From the NCBI RefSeq assembly GCF_000211815.1, contig NZ_GL890970.1, positions 94,186 to 158,185 on the forward strand: 64,000 bases of DNA, written 5' to 3'. The notes below the pieces were generated by a model. The model saw only the letters and a list, made by a program, of their open reading frames with translations. It was not told where the DNA came from and searched no databases. The position numbers and the translations under genes are program-made. Below are positions 53,643 to 63,955 of the stretch, piece after piece. Each line of letters begins with the position of its first letter. Positions within the stretch are counted from its first letter, which is position 1. The DNA comes from Moorena producens 3L (GTDB taxonomy: Bacteria; Cyanobacteriota; Cyanobacteriia; Cyanobacteriales; Coleofasciculaceae).

Positions 53643-53720
53643 ACTTTAAACCTTAAACTTTCAACTTTCAACTTTCAACTTTCAACCGTCAACCGTCAAC
53701 CGTCAACCGCTTATTAAGGC
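53643..53720 (+). repeat. TTTCAAC and CGTCAAC heptamer run
   Basis: About five TTTCAAC and four CGTCAAC units lie between divergent genes. The remainder of the gap up to 53849 has AAGTATG and AAGCTCA duplications. Confidence 0.85.
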
Positions 53721-53849
53721 TGAAGTATGAAGTATGACCTATGAAAGCTCAAGCTCAAAGCTCAAGGCTGAACGGATGAGTTAGGATAAGGATTAAATTC
53801 AATACCACTTAAGAAGGCTAATCTACCCTAGAGCAAAGGTTCACTAATC

Positions 53850-54494
53850 ATGTCTATGGACACATTACTAACTGAGGTATGGAAAGCTTGGCATAGCAAC
53901 AATGACTGGATGGCTTGGAATTTGTTTCTAGCATCAATACCATTAGCTCTAAGTTTTTGGCTATTCCGCAGTAAATCTGGCTTACACTCCGGATTATGGT
54001 GGATAGGTTTAGCAGTTTTTATCCTATTTTTGCCCAATGCGCCCTATCTGCTCACCGATGTGATTCATCTAATTCAAGCCATTCGCAGGAATTACTCAGT
54101 ATGGACAATTACTCTAGTTGTTATTCCCCAACATCTGCTAGTTATCCTAACCGGTTTTGAAGCTTACGTTCTATCTGTGATGAACCTAGGTGAGTATTTG
54201 CAGCGGCGAAGGTTAGGAAAGTTGATCTCCTCAGCTGAGTTAATTACTCATGCTCTGTGCGCCTTTGGTATTTATCTAGGACGATTCCAACGGTTCAACA
54301 GCTGGGACTTGGTTGCTCAACCCAATACCTTAGCTAAGGGCATGATTAATGATTTAACCTCGAAAGGTCCACTACTAGTGATGGCCGTAACATTCGTGGT
54401 GCTGACAGTATTTTACTGGATGATGAAGCAAATAACCTTAGGAATTATGATCAGAATGCGCCACCAACGTTCTGGCAGCGCAGCTTCTGGATAA
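53850..54494 (+). CDS. DUF1361 integral membrane protein
   Basis: 214 aa with about six membrane segments. WWIGLAVFILFLPNAPYLLT and DVIHL in the first half and HALCAFGIYLGRFQRFNSWD in the second are the DUF1361 hallmarks. Function unknown; family members are widespread in cyanobacteria and firmicutes. Convergent with the BY-kinase gene, 22 bp apart. Confidence 0.82.
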   Translation: MSMDTLLTEVWKAWHSNNDWMAWNLFLASIPLALSFWLFRSKSGLHSGLWWIGLAVFILFLPNAPYLLTDVIHLIQAIRRNYSVWTITLVVIPQHLLVILTGFEAYVLSVMNLGEYLQRRRLGKLISSAELITHALCAFGIYLGRFQRFNSWDLVAQPNTLAKGMINDLTSKGPLLVMAVTFVVLTVFYWMMKQITLGIMIRMRHQRSGSAASG

Positions 54495-54516
54495 TAGATT
54501 CACAGCGTGCAAGGTT

Positions 54517-56718
54517 TTACGGCTGATTACATTCAGCCTTTTCTTGACTGACATCTGGCGGAGTATAGTTTTCCCTGTTGTGGTAGATATAGCCGTTAGG
54601 TTCGTTTTTGAAGATTACACCATTGGTAACTAACCCCAGAACATTTTGACCTGAGCTGTTGAGAATTTCCTTAGCCGCATTAGCGCTTGCAGAATCTACC
54701 TTTTCAGGTCGGGCCACCAGCAAAATGCCGTCAGCCATTTTGCCCAAAATTGGGGCATCAGCCATACCAGCTAATGCTGGAGTATCTAAGATAACGCAGT
54801 CATACTCTTGTGAGAACTTCTCCATCAGTGAAGCCATCTTCTGAGAGTCCAGAAGAGCCACAGGATTTGGAGGGATGACCCCAGCCATCAGAACATCAAG
54901 ACCAGTCATTACTTCCTGTTTAGCCTGATCAAATTGAGCCTCACCCACGAGAATATTACTTAAACCCACTGAGTTAGTTAGTTCCCACAGATGATGTTGA
55001 GATGGATAACGCAGATCAGCATCGATTAGTAACACCCGACGTCCTACTTGAGCCATAGCTGCAGCTAAATTAGCACAGACATGAGACTTGCCTTCCTTAG
55101 GAACACAACTGGTTACTACAATCGATTGCAGTGGTCGATCAGAACTGATAAATTTCAGATTGGCTTGCAGAATTTGATAGGCTTCACCGATGACAGAGCG
55201 GGGCAAATCTCTCGGAAAAATGGGGAAAACATTCTGTTGAGAAAATCCACCAAAATAGCTTGTACTGACCAGCTTGCCGTAGTCTGGAATAACCCCTAAC
55301 AACGTATATCTGAACAACTCTTTTAACTCTTTGAGCGTATGAACCGATCTGTCTAAGAGGTCGAGCAAGAAAGCCGTAGCGATCGCAACTAAGATACCAG
55401 CAAAGGCTCCCCCTGCCAGGATCAGGTTGGTTGGGATCGGAATCGGGTTTTCAGGAACGATAGCCTCTGAAATAACACGGGCATTACCTACATTTTGATT
55501 TTCCGCAACTCGGGTTTCTTGTAGTTTGCTTAACAAAATTTGGTAAGTTGCTTGTGCAGCAGCTACCCGTCGCTCCAGTTCCCGCTGATTCTGCTCTAGT
55601 CTCGGTAGGACTCTAGACCGCTGTTTGTAAGCCGACTGAGTATTGGTCAGAACAGCTAGCTGGCTAGTCAGCCCTAAACGCTGTACCTCGGACTGAACCA
55701 GTTCTGCAGTCAGTTGTTGCTGGATCGGTCCAAACTCTAACAAACTATTAACCGGTGGCGCTGGTTGTTGGCTACCAATGACCTGTGCTATTCGCTCTTG
55801 TAGTAGTTCTAATAGTGCAGCTTCCTGAAGAGCCAACTTAGCCACTGTCGGGTATTCATCGTTGAAGCGGGTGCGCTCGACTGCTAACTGAGCTTGTACC
55901 TCTTGGAGTTGTCTAAGTGCCTCCTGCACCCCAGTAGACTGGTTTAAAGACGTAGCTGCGACAGCTTGCTGTGTATCCAGACCGATCTTATTGCGCAAGC
56001 CCTCAGACTGAGCATTTATCTGTGCTAACTGAGCCTGAAGTTGAGAAATTTCGTCGTCTAATTTGGCAATCGACCCGACTGCAATGCTAGCTTCTTGTTG
56101 CAGATCTAATATTTTATTAGCTTCTTTGAATCTACGCAAATCCGCTTCTGCTTGGCTGACAGTAGCTTCAACTTTTGGGAGTTGTTTCTCAATAAAGTCA
56201 CGAGCGGCGACAGCTTCCGCTCGGTTAGTTTGGATATCATTCTCTATGTAAACCCTAATCAGTGTGTTAACGATCTTTTCTGCCCAATTAGCATCAGGGG
56301 ATTGATAGGAAATGGTTAGGATGTCTGTCCCCAAAATTGGTTTGACACTCAGTCCTCCTAAAATGACCCCAGGAGGGTAAAATTCACCGTTTTCATCCCT
56401 GAGGTTGAGAGCTCTGATGGTTTTTTCTATAATTGGTCTGGAACGAATAATTTCTACTTCCGTAGATAAGGGGTCGCTCTGGCGAGCCACATTATCAATC
56501 GTGCCAGTTGGATTATCCAACCCGGTCAGAGAAGAGGAATTATCTGTCTTTAACAGCAGTTGAGCTGCTGCTAAATAAACAGTTTTTTGAGAGGAGGCAT
56601 ACCATGCAGCAAGACCGAGAACACCACCAAAGGCTAGGGTAGCTGGCAAAAAGCGCCGTTTGAGAACTAGCCAGTATTTCTGAAAATCTATTTCTTCTGA
56701 ATAGTCTATAGCTTCCAT
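54517..56718 (-). CDS. Wzc-like polysaccharide co-polymerase / BY-kinase
   Basis: 733 aa. The N-terminal Wzz domain has TM1 ~28-46, a large periplasmic coiled coil (~170-400; SQAEADLRRFKEANKILDLQ) and TM2 near 428-450. The C-terminal BY-kinase has Walker A VPKEGKSHVCANL, Walker A' LLIDADLRYPSQH and Walker B CVILDTPAL. The tail has only three Tyr (GYIYHNRENY), a short autophosphorylation cluster. It controls polymerisation and export of exopolysaccharide at the inner membrane. Same strand as fcl and gmd upstream. Confidence 0.9.
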   Translation of the reverse strand: MEAIDYSEEIDFQKYWLVLKRRFLPATLAFGGVLGLAAWYASSQKTVYLAAAQLLLKTDNSSSLTGLDNPTGTIDNVARQSDPLSTEVEIIRSRPIIEKTIRALNLRDENGEFYPPGVILGGLSVKPILGTDILTISYQSPDANWAEKIVNTLIRVYIENDIQTNRAEAVAARDFIEKQLPKVEATVSQAEADLRRFKEANKILDLQQEASIAVGSIAKLDDEISQLQAQLAQINAQSEGLRNKIGLDTQQAVAATSLNQSTGVQEALRQLQEVQAQLAVERTRFNDEYPTVAKLALQEAALLELLQERIAQVIGSQQPAPPVNSLLEFGPIQQQLTAELVQSEVQRLGLTSQLAVLTNTQSAYKQRSRVLPRLEQNQRELERRVAAAQATYQILLSKLQETRVAENQNVGNARVISEAIVPENPIPIPTNLILAGGAFAGILVAIATAFLLDLLDRSVHTLKELKELFRYTLLGVIPDYGKLVSTSYFGGFSQQNVFPIFPRDLPRSVIGEAYQILQANLKFISSDRPLQSIVVTSCVPKEGKSHVCANLAAAMAQVGRRVLLIDADLRYPSQHHLWELTNSVGLSNILVGEAQFDQAKQEVMTGLDVLMAGVIPPNPVALLDSQKMASLMEKFSQEYDCVILDTPALAGMADAPILGKMADGILLVARPEKVDSASANAAKEILNSSGQNVLGLVTNGVIFKNEPNGYIYHNRENYTPPDVSQEKAECNQP

Positions 56719-57106
56719 AATTGCTCAGGAAAAAAGTTTAATACTCACTGCAAAAAAAAATTAGTAGATTACTCACCCTTTTTTCACCGTCAGAAGCTAG
56801 GTATTTTTTTTATAAATCTATCTATAGTTAGATGCTATATAAATTAAAACAAATTAGGATGTTGGTTGATTATAGTTGATTAAGTTAGAGTTGTTAACAA
56901 GAATAAAAAAAAATTTTCCTATCATGTATATTTGGTTTTAGTGTTAATTTTATAAGTTTTTATGGTAATGGGTAATAGTTTGGTAGTCATCACAATTCCC
57001 AGTTACCCATTACTAATTACCAAATCTTACACTCTTAATGCTTCCAGACAGGATATAAATTGTCTTTTGATTACTCTTCTACTAAAGTCTGTCTGGCTTT
57101 CCCCTT

Positions 57107-57190
57107 AGAGGGCGAAGTATTTGTATACAAACTGGCACTCTTGGAGCTACTGTTTAAGCTACATATCCAGGTACAAATACTTCGCCCCTA
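57107..57190 (+). repeat. Inverted-repeat element near the fcl 3' end
   Basis: GGGCGAAGTATTTGTA (57110-57125) and TACAAATACTTCGCCC (57172-57187) are perfect 16-bp inverted repeats. The element ends TAG...CTA, is ~84 bp, and sits 23 bp past the fcl stop, so it may also act as a terminator. The gap 56719-57106 is AT-rich without a gene. Confidence 0.7.
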
Positions 57191-57212
57191 CCTAAAATGG
57201 GTTTGGGTAGAT

Positions 57213-58157
57213 TTAGCTAGCGTGTTGTCGATACCAGTCGATAGTATTCTTCAACCCCTGCTTAAACTCCATCTGAGCAGTGAAGTTAAACTCCTCCTTC
57301 GCTCGTTCAATATCCAGACAACGGCGAGGCTGACCATTGGGTTGATCAGTTTCCCAGACAATTTCTCCCTTAAATTCCATCAATTCGCAAATCAACTCAA
57401 CTAAATCGCGAATTGAGATTTCATAGCCTGTACCCAAATTAACTGGCTCTGGTTGATTGTAATCCGTGGTAGCCATCACAATACCCCGTGCTGCATCAGT
57501 TGAGTAGAGAAACTCACGGGTAGGACTGCCATCACCCCACGCTGGCAATTTCATTTCTCCCTTTTGTTGGGCTTCATAGACTTTACGAATCAGGGCAGGG
57601 ATTACGTGGGAACTGCTGGGGTCGAAATTATCTTCCGGACCATACAAGTTCACGGGTAACAGGTAGATGCCATTGAATCCATACTGTTGCCGATAGGCTT
57701 GTAGCTGGACTAAAAGAGCTTTCTTAGCAACCCCATAAGGGGCATTGGTTTCTTCCGGATAACCATCCCAGAGGTTATCCTCTTTAAACGGTACTGGTGT
57801 GAATTTGGGATAGGCACAGATGCTACCAACACAGACAAATTTTTCCACACCAGCTTCATAGGCAGCATGAATTATCTGAGTACCCATCATTAAATTGTCA
57901 TAGAATAGCTCACCTGGCTTTTCTCGATTAAGACCAATGCCACCAACGTGAGCAGCAAGATGAATGATGATATCCTGCTGAACCACAGCTCTTTGACAGT
58001 TCTCTAAAGAACGCAGGTCATAATCACGCGATCGCGGAATAGTAATCTTCTGTGCATCCGCTCCAGCTTTACACAACTGATCAACTACCTGACGCCCTAG
58101 AAATCCAGCTCCACCAGTAACTAGAATTCTCTTATTACTAAGATCTAAACTTACCAT
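57213..58157 (-). CDS. fcl: GDP-L-fucose synthase
   Basis: 314 aa, a short-chain dehydrogenase of the epimerase type. It has VTGGAGFLGRQV for NADP binding, NAPYGVAKKALL with the catalytic Tyr and Lys, and the family-specific VCVGSICAYPKF, LPVNLYGPEDNFDPSSSHVI and SPTREFLYSTDAARG. It converts GDP-4-keto-6-deoxymannose (the product of gmd) to GDP-L-fucose. gmd is 177 bp upstream on the same strand, so the two steps are adjacent. Length normal. Confidence 0.95.
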   Translation of the reverse strand: MVSLDLSNKRILVTGGAGFLGRQVVDQLCKAGADAQKITIPRSRDYDLRSLENCQRAVVQQDIIIHLAAHVGGIGLNREKPGELFYDNLMMGTQIIHAAYEAGVEKFVCVGSICAYPKFTPVPFKEDNLWDGYPEETNAPYGVAKKALLVQLQAYRQQYGFNGIYLLPVNLYGPEDNFDPSSSHVIPALIRKVYEAQQKGEMKLPAWGDGSPTREFLYSTDAARGIVMATTDYNQPEPVNLGTGYEISIRDLVELICELMEFKGEIVWETDQPNGQPRRCLDIERAKEEFNFTAQMEFKQGLKNTIDWYRQHAS

Positions 58158-58333
58158 TTATTTGTCATCCTTGCCTAGCTTTTGGAGAACTATCACCGTC
58201 TGGTACATCGCAATGCAAGCAGGAATATACTGAGTCATTATTCAACACAAATCCTATCGATCCGGATTTGTGGGTCAGATGTATTGGCTTGCATCACCGA
58301 TGCTACCTTCATAATCAGTCATAAACTAACGGA

Positions 58334-59413
58334 TTAGTCAACCATCGTAGCTAAGCCTTGACGGATATAGGCTTGATCATTCAAAGGTTGAGTACTTTTG
58401 CCGTTAGGGAGCGACAGACCCAAGGCTTGTAAATCCGCTTCTACCATTAAGGCTACCAACTGCTCAAAGGTTACAGATGGCTCCCAACCCAGCTTCTTCT
58501 TTGCCTTGGTGGGGTCACCAATAAGTAGATCTACCTCAGCAGGACGCAAATAACGCTTGTCAAACTCCACATAATCATGCCAATCCAGATTGACATATTT
58601 GAAGGCAATATCTAAAAATTCCTGAACCGAGTGGGTTTCACCAGTAGCTACCACATAATCATCTGGTTTGTCTTGCTGGAGCATCATCCACATTGCCTTG
58701 ACATAGTCCTTAGCGTAACCCCAGTCTCGCTTAGAATCAAGATTACCCAGGTAGAGTTTTTTCTGCTGACCTCCGACAATTCGGGCAATTGCTCGGGTAA
58801 TCTTGCGGGTTACAAAGGTTTCCCCTCGACGGGGTGATTCGTGGTTGAATAGTATACCATTGCAGGCAAACATGCCATAGGATTCACGATAGTTTATAGT
58901 TTGCCAGTGAGCATACACTTTAGCACAGGCATAGGGAGAGCGGGGATAAAATGGAGTAGTTTCCTTTTGGGGTATCTCCTGTACCTTCCCAAACATCTCA
59001 GAAGAACCAGCTTGATAGAAACGCACGTCGATACCGGTGCGCTGACGATAGTCTCGAATCGCCTCCAAGAGTCGGAGAGTACCCATTCCCACCGAGTCAA
59101 CGGTATATTCTGGGGAGTCAAAACTGACCCGAACATGGGATTGAGCCCCTAAGTTATAAATTTCCAATGGCTGAACCGCCTCTAAGATCCGGCGTAGGGT
59201 CACACCATCAGTCAAGTCACCGTAGTGTAGGAAGAACCGTGCGTTTTCATTGTGGGGGTCTACATAGATGTGGTCGATGCGATCTGTGTTGAAGGTGGAG
59301 GTCCTTCGGATAATGCCGTGAACCTCATAGCCCTTTTCTAGCAACAACTCACTCAAGTAGGAACCGTCTTGACCTGTAATTCCAGTGATTAGCGCTCTCT
59401 TTGGTTCCGTCAT
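58334..59413 (-). CDS. gmd: GDP-mannose 4,6-dehydratase
   Basis: 359 aa from ATG 59413 (MTEPKRALITGITGQDGSYL), with AGGAAAAGGAAA just upstream; an in-frame ATG at 59485 adds 24 unconserved residues. NADP loop TGITGQDGSYL, THR-type active-site region YPRSPYACAKVYAHW with Tyr and Lys, EMFGKVQEIPQKETTPF, and NLDSKRDWGYAKDYVKAMW. It makes GDP-4-keto-6-deoxy-D-mannose for fcl. First gene of the leftward set gmd-fcl-wzc. Confidence 0.95.
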   Translation of the reverse strand: MTEPKRALITGITGQDGSYLSELLLEKGYEVHGIIRRTSTFNTDRIDHIYVDPHNENARFFLHYGDLTDGVTLRRILEAVQPLEIYNLGAQSHVRVSFDSPEYTVDSVGMGTLRLLEAIRDYRQRTGIDVRFYQAGSSEMFGKVQEIPQKETTPFYPRSPYACAKVYAHWQTINYRESYGMFACNGILFNHESPRRGETFVTRKITRAIARIVGGQQKKLYLGNLDSKRDWGYAKDYVKAMWMMLQQDKPDDYVVATGETHSVQEFLDIAFKYVNLDWHDYVEFDKRYLRPAEVDLLIGDPTKAKKKLGWEPSVTFEQLVALMVEADLQALGLSLPNGKSTQPLNDQAYIRQGLATMVD

Positions 59414-60522
59414 TTTTTCCTTTTCCTGTAATGTAATGTGGGCAATTTTGGTAGATATTGCTTCCCGAGAAAATCTCCCATGCAAACTTCCCAGTTTGCA
59501 TGGGAGTGAATCATCACCACGTTAACTCAAAAATTTATTTGTGGCTGTAGTGAATTTACCGTAAATAACCTCTCAGCCAAAATTTCACATATTCTCCACA
59601 GAAAGTTCAAAATTATCGATTAATACAATTCTTTAAAGAATAAAATAGTGTTGACGTAAATAAAATTTTGCGCTACAAAGTTGGTAGTTGCTTTTTTTTG
59701 ACGAACCGATAAGGATGTTTGTGATTTTTTTTGATGATAGTTTTTTAGGCAAACATCCTTCCCAAATAGGGAGCCTCACATTTGATTACATGCATCGCCA
59801 CTAATGCAGTAGTTTAGCATAGATATAAGTAGGGAGCATTCCACCTTAGAGGGTGTCTTTAAAGTTAAAAATTTTACAAATTTAGCCTAATTGCGCAGGT
59901 TATAAGTTCTCAAATTTTATGAGGATGCGCAGGTGAATTAGTTTGTCTAGCCCCATGGTTTAGTATGAGGTAGACTTTTGAAACACTGGTTTAGTCAAGC
60001 ATCAAACAAAATTCAGTGTACGGCATTTTTATACTTAGATAGGAAGTCTAACCATTTTTCAAAACCATCCGGTTTTGTGCCTATTTATTTGTATAGATAA
60101 TCGTTGATATTTTTATTTTTGCGGTTATCGCTGGTTCCTCGCAAAAAATCTCTGTATTGAATCAAAAAAATGGCCGATTTGCTTAAATTGATGGATAAGG
60201 GTCATACAGCGGTTTGCAATTCAATTAGGTACAAAATTATGGTTTTTTAGGGAGCAGGGAGCAGGGAGCAGGGAGCAGGGAGCAGGGAGCAGGGAGCAGG
60301 GAGCAGCTAAGAGGGAAGAGGGAAAACAATCCTGTGTACCTGATAGTTATGCAAACCGCCGTAGTTAAAATTTATTTAGTGTTTTTTTATTAAATTATAA
60401 TAATATGTTCTAAGAATTAGCATTTTTTTATAAGTATTAAATCCAAGTAGTTAGCATTAAATACCATTGAGTATTATTTATAATAATTTGGTTTTCATCG
60501 GATATTAATTAATGGAGTTGTC
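59414..60522 (+). other. Long AT-rich intergenic region between divergent EPS genes
   Basis: About 1.1 kb with no gene. It contains a TTTGCATGGGAG / CTCCCATGCAAA dyad near 59480-59505, the pair TGCGCAGGT at about 59893 and 59926, and an AGGGAGC heptamer array of about eight units at 60243-60305. Promoters for gmd and the sugar transferase should lie here. A ribosome-binding site before 60523 is weak (GGAGTTGTC). Confidence 0.6.
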
Positions 60523-61953
60523 ATGGAACTGCCCTTAACTGAAACCTATAGATTTGATATACGTGATCCTGTTTTTGCCAAACTTCGTCGCAATACCTAT
60601 GCTGTATGGCTTCGCATCGTTACATTAGTTGTCACTGATGTATTCATGCTATTGATGGCATGCTTAATTGCCGTTAATTTTGGTAATCACATAAATAATG
60701 ATTGGGGAATAGTCAATCAAGCAATACTAGTTTATGTAGTCATACCCTGGGAAATTTTATTGCTTGCTTTACAAGACCTTTATAATTCTGGTAACAAACG
60801 CCGTGACTACTTAGCTCTAGCCCAGACAATCACTTTTTCCCAGATTAGTCTACTCGTTATTGCTTGCCTGTATCAGCCCGATCAATTTGTGATTCAACCA
60901 ATTTATAGTTTGTTGTGGCTATTAAGCCTCGCTCTTGTCTGCATCGGACGCTTAGGAATAGATTTTATTCTGAAACGGCTTCGCAAAAAAGGTTTACTTC
61001 GCTATCCAACCCTGATAATCTGTTCACCAGATCAACAACAAAAAGCAATTCAACTACTGGGGAACGAAGATTGTTATGGCATTATTAAATTCTTCGATGT
61101 TAATTTGTTAGATAAATCGAACATATCCGATTTTATTAAAGAAATTAGTGCTCTAGAGGTAGCCGAAGTCTTTGTTTGCTCTTGGAACAAGGTAAAAGAT
61201 TATATGTTCTTTTACTGGAGTCTCAGAAACGCAGGTATAACCTTGCGAATTTTGTGTACAGAATTAGGACCTATTTACCAAAACTTGGAGATGTCTAGTA
61301 TTGCTAGTGTACCTACCATACGGTTTTCTCCCCCTCTAATTACTGGTATTGACTTTTGGGCAAAAAGATGTTTTGATTTTGTGCTTTCTGTATTAGTAAT
61401 GATTGTGCTTTTGCCACTGTTTGTTAGTATTTCCGTTTTAGTCAAGCTTGATTCGCCAGGACCGATATTTTACAAACAGGAAAGAGTGGGGTTACATAAT
61501 AAACGATTTAAGGCTTGGAAATTTCGCAGTATGTTTGTGGATGCTGACCAACGCCTCAAAGATCTAGAAGCTCGTAATGAAATGAAAGATGGTGTTCTCT
61601 TTAAGATAAAAGATGATCCACGGATTACTAAAGTAGGAAAATTCATCCGCCGCTATAGCCTAGATGAACTTCCCCAATTATTTAACGTTCTCTTTGGAGA
61701 AATGAGTTTAGTTGGTCCTAGGCCCTTGCCAATCAGAGATGTCAATAAATTCTCTGAACAACACTTTATACGTCATGCAGTTTTACCGGGAATAACCGGA
61801 CTTTGGCAAGTGTCGGGTCGTTCCGATATTACTTCTTTTGAAGAAGTGGTACGTCTAGATACTTTTTACATGGAAAATTGGTCACTATGGCTAGATTTGA
61901 AGATTTTAGTAAAAACTGCCATAGTGCTTTTACAAAAAAAAGGTGCTTACTAG
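60523..61953 (+). CDS. Polyprenyl-phosphate sugar-1-phosphate transferase (WbaP/PssY type)
   Basis: 476 aa. The N-terminal region has four to five membrane helices (VTDVFMLLMACLIAVNF ... LLWLLSLALVCIGRL) and a Rossmann-like CoA-binding-type domain. The C-terminal phosphoglycosyltransferase domain begins FDFVLSVLVMIVLLPLF and contains SPGPIFYKQERVG, KAWKFRSM, DELPQLFNVLFGEMSLVGPR and PGITGLWQVSGRSD. It transfers a hexose-1-phosphate to the lipid carrier, the first step in repeat-unit assembly. All motifs are intact. Divergent from gmd, as in EPS clusters. Confidence 0.92.
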   Translation: MELPLTETYRFDIRDPVFAKLRRNTYAVWLRIVTLVVTDVFMLLMACLIAVNFGNHINNDWGIVNQAILVYVVIPWEILLLALQDLYNSGNKRRDYLALAQTITFSQISLLVIACLYQPDQFVIQPIYSLLWLLSLALVCIGRLGIDFILKRLRKKGLLRYPTLIICSPDQQQKAIQLLGNEDCYGIIKFFDVNLLDKSNISDFIKEISALEVAEVFVCSWNKVKDYMFFYWSLRNAGITLRILCTELGPIYQNLEMSSIASVPTIRFSPPLITGIDFWAKRCFDFVLSVLVMIVLLPLFVSISVLVKLDSPGPIFYKQERVGLHNKRFKAWKFRSMFVDADQRLKDLEARNEMKDGVLFKIKDDPRITKVGKFIRRYSLDELPQLFNVLFGEMSLVGPRPLPIRDVNKFSEQHFIRHAVLPGITGLWQVSGRSDITSFEEVVRLDTFYMENWSLWLDLKILVKTAIVLLQKKGAY

Positions 61954-62880
61954 TAACCTGAGTTCGAGATAACTAACTTTATCCAGGATTCAGGAGCTTC
62001 GAGTCAAGAGTCATACCGAGTTGCATTCAAAGATAGTAGATTGGTTGGATAGGGAGATAGGGAGATAGGGAGATAGGGAGATTGGGAAATTGGGAGATTG
62101 GGAGAAGAGAAAGTTGTACGTTTGACCGCAACTTGGTGTCAGAATAAATTATTTCTCAGTTAATTGGCAATTAAATCATAGTTTTATGCCATAAAATTAT
62201 GTAGTCTGTCTTGATGCAGTCCCTACTCCCTACTCCCTACTCCCTACTCCCTACCTCACTTGGGTAGGTTTTTTACATTTGGGCGAGTACGTACTGGCAC
62301 TCTTGTTGAAATTTCGCCAAATATGTCTGTCGGAAAATCTCCCAGAATTTCCACCGATTACCGACCCATCTCCCGCTCTTCCCCTCCTGGTCGGGGTTAG
62401 GGGTGGGTTCCGATTACCCATTCCCCATTCCCCATTCCCCATTCCCCATTCCCCATTCCCCATTCCCCATTCCCCATTCCCTATTACCTATTACCTATTA
62501 CCTATCTCCAAAGTAAAAAACCTACCCTTGTCAGCTACTCCCTACTCCCTACTCCCTACTCCGGTGATCCGCTGTTCCGGTGATCCGCTGTTCCCTTTGC
62601 TATAGCATTTATCAATAGATACTTCCCACGGGCATAAACTGAACTTTTGGGTTAGCTGTTGAAGGTAAGCTCCTTCGCTGCAGGGGCTGAGGGGCTGATA
62701 GCTGTTTGCGGAAAGCAAACCCAAGGGCGCGCGTAGCGTGTAAGCTTTCCGCTTAAAGTATCGGTTAAATTGCCTAAACCAATAACAATTTATATCCTCA
62801 GAGAGAGATAATGTTGCTTAACACTTGGGAATATTCTCAATAATTAGTTAGGGTTATTTTTCTACATTCAGAAAAAAACT
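61954..62880 (+). repeat. Repeat-rich intergenic region
   Basis: About 925 bp. It contains GGGAGATA octamers (62050-62105), CTACTCC heptamers (62224-62255, 62537-62560), ATTCCCC heptamers (about nine, 62417-62478), CTATTAC units and GGTGATCCGCTGTTCC twice. No gene; long frames here are translated repeats. Confidence 0.9.
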
Positions 62881-63843
62881 ATGGTTATTAAGTTAACTGT
62901 TGCCATCCCCACATACAACGGTCAGAACCGTCTACCAGAAGTCTTAGACCGACTGCGAGACTGTTGCCAGCAAGACCAACTCAGCTGGGAAGTTATTGTT
63001 ATTGACAACAACAGCACTGACGGCACCGCTAAGCTTGTTCACGCTTATCAAGCCAATTGGCCAAGGCAATATCCGTTGAGGTATTGTTTTGAAGCGAAAC
63101 AAGGGGCAGCTTATGCCAGATGCCGTGCCATTCAGGAAGCCAGAGGTGAACTAGTGGGTTTCCTAGACGATGACACGATTCCATCAATGTCTTGGATAGC
63201 TGCTGCTTACGCCTTTGGCAAATCTCACCCTACTTCTGGTGCTTATGGTAGTCAAATCCATGGTGTTTTTGAAGTCACTCCTCCGCCAAATTTTGATAAA
63301 CTTGCGCCATTTTTAGCAATCACTGAACGTGGCTGTGAGCCATTACTTTATGAACCGCACAAAAAATTACTACCACCTTCAGCTGGGTTGGTTGTGCGAA
63401 AACAAGCTTGGTTAGAGAGTATGCCCTCTCGGCCTATTTTGACTGGGCGCACTAAGAGCAGTATGTTAACTGGGGAAGATTTAGAGATGTTGTCTCGTAT
63501 CCAAGCTAAGGGCTGGGAAATCTGGTACAATCCTGCTATGGAAATTGAGCACAAAATCCCTAGCTGGCGTCTGAGACGTGAGTATTTAATTCCATTTTTC
63601 CGTGGGATTGGTTTAAGTCGTCATGTGACCCGGATGTTGAGTGTAAAACCTTGGCTAAGACCATTGGCAACTGTGGCTTATATGACCAACGATTTGCGCA
63701 AAATTACCTTTCACTGGCTCAAGCATGGTGGTTCTATCCAGTCTGATTTAATTGCAGCTTGCCAAATGGAGTTGTTTATTAGTAGTCTATGGAGTCCTTT
63801 TTACCTCCTTAAACATGGGTATTTGGCTGAGTATGATAACTAG
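62881..63843 (+). CDS. hpsE: GT2-family glycosyltransferase, HpsE-like
   Basis: 320 aa GT-A enzyme: VAIPTYNGQNRLPEVLDRLR, VIVIDNNSTDGT, KQGAAYARCRAIQEARGELV, FLDDDTIP (DxD) and LTGEDLEMLSRIQAKGWEIW. The blocks TERGCEPLLYEPHKKLLPPS and GLVVRKQAWLE match hormogonium-polysaccharide glycosyltransferase HpsE of filamentous cyanobacteria, as far as I recall. A C-terminal amphipathic segment may associate with the membrane. It extends the EPS group to the right edge. Stop falls within a 13-bp repeat. Confidence 0.8.
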   Translation: MVIKLTVAIPTYNGQNRLPEVLDRLRDCCQQDQLSWEVIVIDNNSTDGTAKLVHAYQANWPRQYPLRYCFEAKQGAAYARCRAIQEARGELVGFLDDDTIPSMSWIAAAYAFGKSHPTSGAYGSQIHGVFEVTPPPNFDKLAPFLAITERGCEPLLYEPHKKLLPPSAGLVVRKQAWLESMPSRPILTGRTKSSMLTGEDLEMLSRIQAKGWEIWYNPAMEIEHKIPSWRLRREYLIPFFRGIGLSRHVTRMLSVKPWLRPLATVAYMTNDLRKITFHWLKHGGSIQSDLIAACQMELFISSLWSPFYLLKHGYLAEYDN

Positions 63844-63955
63844 TTCAAATAACTAGTTCAAATAACTAGTTCAAATAACTAGTTCAAAAGGATTAACAGG
63901 GGGAATAAACTGGAAGAGGGAAGTCATAAATTGGTCATAAATTGGTCATAAATTG
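63838..63955 (+). repeat. 13-bp and 11-bp tandem repeats after hpsE-like gene
   Basis: Four AACTAGTTCAAAT units begin inside the stop codon of the GT2 gene. After a short spacer, three CATAAATTGGT units follow (63925-63955). Neither has a 7-bp period, unlike most arrays here. Confidence 0.85.

Noticed and set aside
62279..62605. Plus-strand frame with repeating PIPHSPF units
   Set aside because: Translation of ATTCCCC heptamers.
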